The notes beneath the pieces were generated by a model. It saw nothing but the letters and a program-made list of their open reading frames with translations, was not told where the DNA came from and ran no database searches. 17,166 nt of DNA, taken from positions 1-17,166 of the forward strand of contig CAJXGR010000024.1 of the NCBI GenBank assembly GCA_913053665.1, in the 5' to 3' direction. Each line of letters starts with the position of its first letter. Position 1 is the first letter of the stretch. A program made the position numbers and the translations under genes. The DNA is from an uncultured Spirochaetia bacterium. GTDB lineage: Bacteria > Spirochaetota > UBA6919. This document shows, in pieces, positions 8,112-14,551 of the stretch.

Positions 8112-9320
8112 ATGGAAAAGATGATGCCCAATAGACATACATTAAAATTATCGATCATTACCTTTATAAGTCTAATCTGTGGGGTCGTCTTCCTTCTGTT
8201 TCTTGACCTGAATGGTGCTCAGACGGGGAAATATAAACTGGTGAAGGTAGCCAAAGGCTTTAAACTCCCTTTACAAGTGGTTTTCCCGCCGGGGAATGCT
8301 CAGTCGATGTATGTTGTGGAGCAGGAGGGACGGATCTATCGGGTTTTAAGGGGTCAGAAGTCCTTATTTCTTAATATCACAAAGGATGTTCGATCTAAGG
8401 GGAACGAAGAAGGCCTATTATCCTTGGCTTTTCATCCTGACTATCGTGAAGATGCTAATGGTAGAGGTAAAGGGAGGTTGTATCTGAATTATACCGCGGG
8501 AAAGAAGTCCCATACCCATATTGTCGAATACCAATTCACGAAAGGTCGTGTCCCAAAGGTTATAAAGAGAAGCAAGCGTATTCTATTGAGGATCAAACAG
8601 CCCTACAGCAATCACAATGGGGGACTTTTGCTTTTTGGGCCGGATAAAAAGCTCTACATCGGTACAGGAGACGGTGGAGCAGGAGGCGATCCCCGAAACA
8701 ATGGTCAGAACCCAAAGACACTGTTGGGCAAAATGCTAAGGATAGACCCAAAGCCATCAAACGGGAGACCTTATACTATCCCAGGGGACAATCCATTTCT
8801 CAGAAAGTCAGGTTATCGCCCTGAAATCTATGCCTTGGGCCTTCGCAATCCCTGGAGATTCAGTTTTGACCGTCAAAACGGTCGACTTTATGTGGGGGAT
8901 GTAGGCCAGGACGAACAAGAAGAAATCAGCCTGATCACAAAGGGCAGTAATCTAGGATGGCGTCTCAAAGAGGGGTTTTTATGTTATAACCCCAAAAAGA
9001 ACTGCCATCGATCCTACCTGACTGATCCCATATATGCCTATAATCATGAGTTGGGTCGCAGTGTGATAGGGGGTTATGTTTATCGTGGCCAAGCTCTCAA
9101 GGCCTTGAAGGGCTATTACATCTTTGGAGATTTTATATCGGGGACAATTTGGGCCCTCCCACTTAACAAAATTGGCCGTCCATTCTCTAACTCATCCAGC
9201 AATCTTGAAGTACTTTTAAAACGTGTTGGTTTCATATCCAGCTTTGGAGAGGACCCTTCAGGGGAGATTTATATCACCGAATTCAAAACTGGAGCAGTCT
9301 TTAAGATGGTTGTTAAGTAA
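8112..9320 (+). CDS. PQQ-dependent sugar dehydrogenase-type beta-propeller
   Basis: This 402-residue exported protein of the soluble glucose dehydrogenase (GSDH / Hip-like) family has a hydrophobic signal segment at about 11-31. The six-bladed propeller signatures are visible: GLLSLAFHPDY (101-111), SNHNGGLLLFGPDKKLYIG (166-184) with the candidate catalytic-base His168, GTGDGG, GLRNPWRFSFD (243-253) and VGDVGQDEQEE. Characterised members oxidise aldose sugars with PQQ and calcium in the periplasm, but many homologues have no proven substrate. No PQQ synthesis gene is in the window, so cofactor supply cannot be judged. The start is uncertain: GTG at 8106 and ATGs at 8112, 8121 and 8124 are all in frame, and a GGAAAAG just before 8121-8124 could serve the last of these. 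It is probably co-transcribed with the lipoprotein gene upstream. Confidence 0.88.
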   Translation: MEKMMPNRHTLKLSIITFISLICGVVFLLFLDLNGAQTGKYKLVKVAKGFKLPLQVVFPPGNAQSMYVVEQEGRIYRVLRGQKSLFLNITKDVRSKGNEEGLLSLAFHPDYREDANGRGKGRLYLNYTAGKKSHTHIVEYQFTKGRVPKVIKRSKRILLRIKQPYSNHNGGLLLFGPDKKLYIGTGDGGAGGDPRNNGQNPKTLLGKMLRIDPKPSNGRPYTIPGDNPFLRKSGYRPEIYALGLRNPWRFSFDRQNGRLYVGDVGQDEQEEISLITKGSNLGWRLKEGFLCYNPKKNCHRSYLTDPIYAYNHELGRSVIGGYVYRGQALKALKGYYIFGDFISGTIWALPLNKIGRPFSNSSSNLEVLLKRVGFISSFGEDPSGEIYITEFKTGAVFKMVVK

Positions 9321-9368
9321 AACTATACTAAAAGGTTTATGACTGGGTGAGTCCACCTCTTGTCTAAC

Positions 9369-9393
9369 AAAAAGACAGATAAGAATATCTGTC
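9369..9393 (-). terminator. Rho-independent terminator of the Mo/cysteine-desulfurase fusion gene
   Basis: GACAGATA (9374-9381) and TATCTGTC (9386-9393) form a perfect 8-bp stem with a 4-base loop. On the minus strand five T residues follow directly. It lies 23 bases past the stop codon of the fusion gene. The plus strand has no T-run after the stem, so it suits the minus-strand transcript. Confidence 0.7.
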
Positions 9394-9415
9394 CTACTCT
9401 CTAACTATCCGTTTT

Positions 9416-12400
9416 TTAACGGCATGGAACAAAGCGTACAATACTCTTGGACTCCCGAATAACTGCTCCAATAAGAGAAATACTACGATCAATATCTTCT
9501 TTCGTATTAGCAAAGCCCAAAGAGAATCTTACTGCACAATGAGCCTCTTCCTCAGACAGTCCCATGGCTAACAGAGCACGTGACGGTTTTGGAGAGCCGG
9601 AAGTACAAGCAGAACCTGATGATAGTGAAACTCCTTTCTGATCTAATGTAAGAACCATCGACTCGCCACGAATCCCTGGGAGGGTCATGTTAAGAGTGTT
9701 GGAAAGCCTTTCCTCCGGATGACCGTTGAGTTTAGCAGAAGGAAGAAGTTCTTTAATGCCCTGTTCCAAACTAACCCTTAGCACTCTAAGTTCATCCATC
9801 TGCGAAAGCCTTTGTAAGGCTAGCTCACAAGCCTTGCCAAACCCGACAATTCCTATTACATTCTCAGTCCCGGCACGTAATCCAACTTCCTGCTCCCCAC
9901 CGTGTATAAGAGGCTCAAAATGGAGATCTTTACGTATATATAAAGCCCCAACACCTTTTGGGCCATGAAGTTTATGTCCTGACAGAGTCAGAAAGTCAAT
10001 ACCGAGCTCACTCACGTTAACAGGAATCTTTCCAATGGCCTGAACGCTGTCCGTGTGGAAAAGCACAGCATGTTCTCTGGCTATATTGGCTAGCTCAGCG
10101 ATAGGCTGGATAGACCCGGTTTCATTATTAGCAGTCATGATACTAACAAGACAGGTATTTTCTGTAATAGCAGAAAGTAAACTTTCAGGATGAACCCTTC
10201 CGGTTTCATCTACCTCAAGGTATGTGACCCGAACCCCCTGTTTCTCCAACCATTTACATGTATTAAATACCGAGGGATGCTCTATGGAAGTCGTTATAAT
10301 ATGGTTTTTATGCCTATTGGCAAAAGCGACTCCCTTTAAAACAAGATTGTTGGCCTCAGAACCACAGCCTGTAAACACGATACGCCTGGAAGTACAGTTA
10401 AGTAGCTGTCCTAGACTACGGCGTGCATTTTCTACTGCCATCCGAGCTTTCTTTCCTTCGCTGTAAATGCTTGAAGGATTCCCGTAATCACCCTCCATAT
10501 AGGGGATCATCGCTTCACGAACTTCAGGGTCAATGGGTGTTGTAGCATTATGATCAAGATAAATGCGGTCTGGCAGGGGATCAACCTGTTGAACCTCTAC
10601 ATTATTATATTCACCGGAATCAATGTTTATATCTTTATTCTTTAGGGCCGTTTCATCGTTCCTTTCTACCTTAGCGACTTCACATAAAAGTGCTTTGTAG
10701 ACTGGAAACCCTGAAATGGGATCATAATGCTGTAAATTGGTTAACTCATTAATATTACATTCCTGCCAGGCCTTTGGACCAACAGGTCCACCCCCTCCCA
10801 TATTAGCATCAATACTACCTTTTATTATATCATCACTTACAAATGCTCGCATGGTAACAGTTCCTCTAACCGTATCGATACGCACTAAATCTCCATTTTT
10901 AATATCCCGTATCTCGGCATCCACCCTGTTTATTGTGACGACAGGTTCAGGGCGTTCTTTGTATAAACCAGGGATGCCATGATGCTGAGATCTAAAATCG
11001 GTGGTCACACGCGATCCTGAATTAAACACAAGAGGATATTCTTGAGTCCGTTGGGTTTTAGTGAGAGGGCCTTCCTGAGGTTCTTTATAGACAGGCAAAG
11101 GATCATATCCATGCTCTTCAAGGATGGTGGAGGCAATCTCAAACTTCCCGCTGGGGGTGTCAAAGCCCTTACGACCATCATTTCTTAGCAATCCTTTCTC
11201 CCATTTCTTGTACTGCATCATAACCGGTTGTTTCTGTATAAGTCCTCCTGCCTCTCGCACATCTTTTAGAGTGAAATCTGAGCCTTTCAATGCGTGCCCA
11301 AGGAGTTCTTCCTCATTTTGAGGATAAAGATCGCCGTATCCAAGACGGTCAGCCAGTTCTGCCATAATAAAAAAGTCATTCCTGGCTTCACCCACTGGGT
11401 CGATCATCTTTTCTCTAATCCTGAACATTGGCCCATAGGTCATATAAGATTCAATTTCATACATCGTTGTTGCTGGAAGGACGATATCGGCATAAGCGGA
11501 ATCTGCAGTCAGCTGGCGGTCTATACAGACAAGAAAATCCAAAGCATTTAAAGTCTCTTTCCACACGGATGGTTGAGGCCAGGCTGTTATGATAGAGCCT
11601 CCTAAAACAATAAGTGAGCGAATGGGATAGGGTTTTCCCTTTAGGACAGCATCAGGAAGGGCAATGGCATGGGATTCTCCCCTGTAAGCACTATAAACAG
11701 GAAACCTGTCCCGTCCCAAAGCCTTGCTCACATCAGGATTAGCAATATGCCCCTCACGATTAATCGGGAAATGATTTTCTTTCATGGTAAAACAGCGGCC
11801 CCCGGGAACATCCAGTTGTCCAGCTAAAGCCCAAAGTACCATGGTCGCACGAATGGCCTGTACACCGCTGTCATTGTATTCCAGTCCGCTATACATAATG
11901 GGGGAAGCTCCATTTGCCTGAGCTATACGTCTTGCAAGAGACTTAATTGTCTTAGAGGGAATACCAGTTATCTTTTCCACCACCTCAGGTCTAAAATGCT
12001 GGACGTACTGGGCGAATTCATCAAATCCCTTTGTCCATTCCTTCACAAACCCTTCATCATAAAGCTCTTCCTCGATCATTACATTGCACATTCCCAGAGC
12101 TAAGGCTCCATCGGTGCCTGGACGAATGGGGACCCATTGAGACCCAGTGAGCTTAGCTACCATTGTCTGTCGCGGATCAATGACCACCACTTGAGCACCT
12201 CGATTATGTGCTTTCATTATCCGCTTGAGATCAAGAGGCGGGCAATCGGTAGCAGGATTAGCTCCCCAGACAACGATCAGCTCAGCGTTTTCAATGTCGG
12301 AGAACATGTTGATCATCATTCCACCCATGGTTACGTGAGGAGCGATCATTGCAAAGGAAACATAGCAAAGTGCCCCAACACCCATCGTATTTGGAGAACC

Positions 12401-12838
12401 AAATGGGAACAGTACACTGGACGCAGAAGAAACGGCAACGTCCTTCGGTTGATACACATCACACATAGAAAGCTCAAAACTCCCTCTCCCTGTGTAAATG
12501 GAGGTTGCCTCGGGTCCATATTCCTCTTTTATCTTATTGAGTTTATTAGTGATAATATCGTAAGCTGTGTTCCAGGAGATTCTTTCAAAGTCATAAGTTC
12601 CCTTATCTCCTTTCCTGCGCATTGGGTATAAAAGCCGATCCTTGGAATATACAATCTCAGCAGAGTGTTCACCTAGTTTGCAGATCATTCCAAAGCTGGA
12701 ACTTTCATCGGGTCTTACCTTATCGATTTTTCCTTCTTCATCATAACTTACAATGACCCAGCAGCCCGCAGGACAAATCCCGCAAATCCCTTTTTGCCAG
12801 GCTTGACTGCCATTGCTGTTTGATTGGCTTGACTTCAT
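9416..12838 (-). CDS. Molybdopterin oxidoreductase fused to cysteine desulfurase (IscS/NifS type)
   Basis: This is one uninterrupted 1140-residue frame. Residues 1-722 form a complete bis-MGD (DMSO-reductase superfamily) oxidoreductase. It has a [4Fe-4S] motif (Cys19, 22, 26, 53), a candidate molybdenum-ligand Cys158 (GALCYVS, about 105 residues after the cluster), WGANPATDCPP, VVVIDPRQT, RPGTDGALALG, and a C-terminal dinucleotide-binding domain (about 600-722). A 35-residue polar linker with no internal Met leads to a complete class V aminotransferase-fold cysteine desulfurase (758-1140). There YLDHNATTP, GSEANN, NNETGSIQP, HTDSVQ, the PLP lysine Lys956 (SGHKLHGPKG) and the sulfur-accepting Cys1078 (SSGSACTSG) are all intact. 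No twin-arginine signal is seen, so it is probably cytoplasmic. No electron-transfer or membrane subunit adjoins it. The start at 12838 follows a G-rich ribosome site. I infer dedicated sulfur delivery to the molybdenum centre or its Fe-S cluster; the substrate is unknown. Confidence 0.96.
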   Translation of the reverse strand: MKSSQSNSNGSQAWQKGICGICPAGCWVIVSYDEEGKIDKVRPDESSSFGMICKLGEHSAEIVYSKDRLLYPMRRKGDKGTYDFERISWNTAYDIITNKLNKIKEEYGPEATSIYTGRGSFELSMCDVYQPKDVAVSSASSVLFPFGSPNTMGVGALCYVSFAMIAPHVTMGGMMINMFSDIENAELIVVWGANPATDCPPLDLKRIMKAHNRGAQVVVIDPRQTMVAKLTGSQWVPIRPGTDGALALGMCNVMIEEELYDEGFVKEWTKGFDEFAQYVQHFRPEVVEKITGIPSKTIKSLARRIAQANGASPIMYSGLEYNDSGVQAIRATMVLWALAGQLDVPGGRCFTMKENHFPINREGHIANPDVSKALGRDRFPVYSAYRGESHAIALPDAVLKGKPYPIRSLIVLGGSIITAWPQPSVWKETLNALDFLVCIDRQLTADSAYADIVLPATTMYEIESYMTYGPMFRIREKMIDPVGEARNDFFIMAELADRLGYGDLYPQNEEELLGHALKGSDFTLKDVREAGGLIQKQPVMMQYKKWEKGLLRNDGRKGFDTPSGKFEIASTILEEHGYDPLPVYKEPQEGPLTKTQRTQEYPLVFNSGSRVTTDFRSQHHGIPGLYKERPEPVVTINRVDAEIRDIKNGDLVRIDTVRGTVTMRAFVSDDIIKGSIDANMGGGGPVGPKAWQECNINELTNLQHYDPISGFPVYKALLCEVAKVERNDETALKNKDINIDSGEYNNVEVQQVDPLPDRIYLDHNATTPIDPEVREAMIPYMEGDYGNPSSIYSEGKKARMAVENARRSLGQLLNCTSRRIVFTGCGSEANNLVLKGVAFANRHKNHIITTSIEHPSVFNTCKWLEKQGVRVTYLEVDETGRVHPESLLSAITENTCLVSIMTANNETGSIQPIAELANIAREHAVLFHTDSVQAIGKIPVNVSELGIDFLTLSGHKLHGPKGVGALYIRKDLHFEPLIHGGEQEVGLRAGTENVIGIVGFGKACELALQRLSQMDELRVLRVSLEQGIKELLPSAKLNGHPEERLSNTLNMTLPGIRGESMVLTLDQKGVSLSSGSACTSGSPKPSRALLAMGLSEEEAHCAVRFSLGFANTKEDIDRSISLIGAVIRESKSIVRFVPCR
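10568..10669 (-). other. Inter-domain linker of the fusion protein
   Basis: This encodes residues 724-757, a charged, Asn-, Asp- and Glu-rich stretch between the end of the molybdopterin-binding domain (ALLCEVAKVE) and the first desulfurase strand (RIYLDHNATTP). It contains no Met codon. This argues for a true fusion and against two overlapping genes. Confidence 0.75.
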
Positions 12839-13043
12839 GCTCCCCCCTTAAATATATATACAAATGGATTAGCCAATGAATAAATGGACGTTGATCCCAA
12901 TAATTGAACGTCAGTTCGACTTGTGAATTGCCAAGTAGCAGTGAGAAACATTAAATGCAGGTTAATCCTGAAATAACCGAACTCACGATCTCTAACAGGG
13001 CATCATTTCATTGGTTTCCACGGTGTTTCTTTGATCTATTGGA
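12839..13043. promoter_or_regulatory. 205-base gap upstream of the fusion gene with three short dyads
   Basis: This gap holds no gene. Three short inverted repeats stand out. GACGTT and AACGTC lie at 12887-12892 and 12907-12912. GAAC and GTTC overlap the second arm (12906-12917). GGTTA and TAACC lie at 12960-12964 and 12974-12978. Inside the first dyad is a loose FNR/CRP-like sequence, TTGATCCCAATAAT (12891-12904). An AT-rich run with TATATATA lies close to the start codon and could contain the -10 element. The region is a plausible regulated promoter, but no factor can be named. Confidence 0.35.
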
Positions 13044-13739
13044 TTACTGACTTTTATATAATATGGTTTTTTTATTGGGATCATAGGCATTTTTGATTAT
13101 CAGATGATGGTCTTTGTCTTCAGTGTCTATAACAAGATAATCTCCTGTCTCAAAGGGGCCAGGGCTTGCTAAATAGGTCATCCCAAAGCGATCACTTCGG
13201 GCTATTCTATCCACTGAAGAGGACAAAAAGATATTTGGGGGATGTTTAAAGATAAAGGATCGAATCATTCGGCTACCTACATGCTTTGCCATGGATATTT
13301 CGTCCAGCTTTGAGTTATAGGGACTTGTGTGGGACACCAGGATGATAGTTTCGGAGTCCTGGATTTGATGGTAACCTTCTTCCAATCGTAAGGAGACTTC
13401 CTTTTCGCCAATTTCAAAGGGTCTGTGAAAAAGAGTCCGGTTGCCGGCTCCAAGGCCATAAAAGCCGATGTTTTTAACCTTTCGCCCCTGACCATGAAGG
13501 GATAAGCCTTCAGACTCCAGAAAATCCTGGACGGTCTCAGAATCAAAACTTCCCATGACGCCATAAATATTTGGGTTCAGAAGTTTTAGTATATCCACAA
13601 CTTTCTTGGCTTCTATCCAGGTTCCCTGCCGGGTGATGTTGCCTATAAGGAGGATCAGATCAGAGTTGATGACCTCGTCACGGATCTCTTTGATAGGGTC
13701 GAGATGCATTTGAACATTGCTGAAAGCAATAATTTTCAT
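13044..13739 (-). CDS. Metallophosphoesterase-fold protein with degenerate active site
   Basis: This 231-residue protein has the overall layout of the small calcineurin-like phosphoesterases, including a GFYGLGAGN strand-turn, VSHTSPYNSKLD, KHVGSRMIRSF and SPGPFETGDY. The metal-binding motifs are mostly lost. The usual D-x-H at the N-terminus reads SNVQMH (Asn8, Gln10). GD reads GN (Asn34). GNHD or GNCD reads GSFD (Ser64, Phe65). The final GHxH reads SSSVD (173-177). Only His137 in VSHTSP is clearly retained. Catalysis by the family mechanism is therefore unlikely; a binding or regulatory pseudo-enzyme is the simplest reading. The frame is open over its full length, so it is not a decayed pseudogene. 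No clear ribosome site precedes the ATG. It lies between the IscA-like and fusion genes, about 180-205 bases from each. Confidence 0.82.
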   Translation of the reverse strand: MKIIAFSNVQMHLDPIKEIRDEVINSDLILLIGNITRQGTWIEAKKVVDILKLLNPNIYGVMGSFDSETVQDFLESEGLSLHGQGRKVKNIGFYGLGAGNRTLFHRPFEIGEKEVSLRLEEGYHQIQDSETIILVSHTSPYNSKLDEISMAKHVGSRMIRSFIFKHPPNIFLSSSVDRIARSDRFGMTYLASPGPFETGDYLVIDTEDKDHHLIIKNAYDPNKKTILYKSQ

Positions 13740-13921
13740 ATAGAGAGTTTCGGTTTTCTTTTAGAAATGCTTTAAGGGACTGGGTCATTTCAAGGTATTT
13801 ACAGATAAAAACTGTACTTGTGACTAACTCTAAACATCTTAGAATCCATTACTAGGATTGCTTACTATGAAGAGGGGAATCTCCAGACCTGGCTATGAAA
13901 GCCAAATCTGAAGAGACGTAT

Positions 13922-14308
13922 TTAACCGCAGCCACCAGTACCACATCCACCACCTGCACTAGTCGCTGGACTAGCACTAGCATCAGTGCTAAAGGAAGAG
14001 CCGCAACCGCATCCGCCAGTTGCATTAGGATTCTCAACTACAAATCCTGATCCTTTAATATCTTCAACGTAGTCCACCTTAACACCTTGAAGGTGAGGGG
14101 CACTTTGCTGATCAATGAGAACGGAGACTTCATCACTCCCTACAACCACTTCATCACCATCTCTTTTATCGTCAAAAGCAAATCCATATTGGAACCCAGA
14201 GCATCCACCGCCCTGAACGAAGATTCTTAAGGATTTCCCTTTATATTTTTCATTGGATACGGCGTAATCTTTAACTTTATCGATCGCATTTTCAGTTAAT
14301 GTTAACAT
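13922..14308 (-). CDS. A-type Fe-S cluster carrier (IscA/ErpA-like) with Cys-rich tail
   Basis: This 128-residue member of the HesB/IscA family receives and transfers Fe-S clusters to apo-proteins. The three family cysteines are present: Cys36 (GGGCSGFQYGF) and Cys100/Cys102 (GGCGCGSSF). The protein does not end there, as is usual, but goes on for 22 residues of Ser, Ala and Thr and finishes GGGCGTGGCG with two more cysteines (Cys122, Cys127). The ATG at 14308 has a strong AGAGGTG ribosome site; an upstream in-frame ATG at 14338 would add ten residues without family homology and is less likely. It sits between aconitase, a [4Fe-4S] enzyme, and the Fe-S molybdoenzyme fusion, both possible clients. 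Whether it is IscA, SufA or ErpA cannot be decided from sequence alone, so no symbol is given. Confidence 0.93.
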   Translation of the reverse strand: MLTLTENAIDKVKDYAVSNEKYKGKSLRIFVQGGGCSGFQYGFAFDDKRDGDEVVVGSDEVSVLIDQQSAPHLQGVKVDYVEDIKGSGFVVENPNATGGCGCGSSFSTDASASPATSAGGGCGTGGCG

Positions 14309-14369
14309 ATTGTCACCTCTTTGAGCTTTGATTACCATATTAAATGAGCACCAATCGGTACTTCCCTAA

Positions 14370-14398
14370 AAGGTAAGCATAAATTACTAAAATGTCAA
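14370..14398 (-). promoter_or_regulatory. Possible promoter of the IscA-like gene
   Basis: On the minus strand a perfect TTGACA (14398-14393) is followed after 17 bases by TACCTT (14375-14370), a weak -10 match. It would give a leader of about 55 bases. The rest of the 243-base gap (14309-14551) shows no gene or clear regulator site. Confidence 0.4.
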
Positions 14399-14551
14399 TC
14401 ACATTCAAGCAATATTTTAAGTGGCCTATTTTGATCCATCCATTATTGGCATGGGTGTGTAAAAGATCTCCAACCCATCTAACTGGATCGGCTAAGTCCA
14501 ATTACACTTTTCGGTATACTTTCAATCATCCTTAACAGGGTTCTGAGCTCA

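Noticed and set aside
9409..9422. CCGTT / AACGG hairpin overlapping the fusion stop codon
   Set aside because: It is short and partly coding; the longer hairpin at 9374-9393 with a T-run is a far better terminator.
10568..10669. Possibility that the fusion is two overlapping genes
   Set aside because: The linker has no Met codon, no ribosome site is evident and the frame is continuous from start to stop.
12137..12631. Plus-strand open frame of 164 codons within the fusion gene
   Set aside because: It is antisense to conserved molybdopterin-domain motifs and its translation has no recognisable pattern.
13044..13739. Calling the phosphoesterase-like gene a pseudogene
   Set aside because: There is no stop or frameshift over the full family length; only the metal-site residues are changed.
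13890..13904. Small hairpin (TGGCT / AGCCA) after the Fe-S carrier gene as a terminator
   Set aside because: The stem is five pairs and no T-run follows on the minus strand, so termination is not supported.
13852..14037. Minus-strand open frame of 61 codons overlapping the Fe-S carrier tail
   Set aside because: It is the repetitive Gly/Cys/Ala tail read in another frame, with no independent ribosome site or homology.
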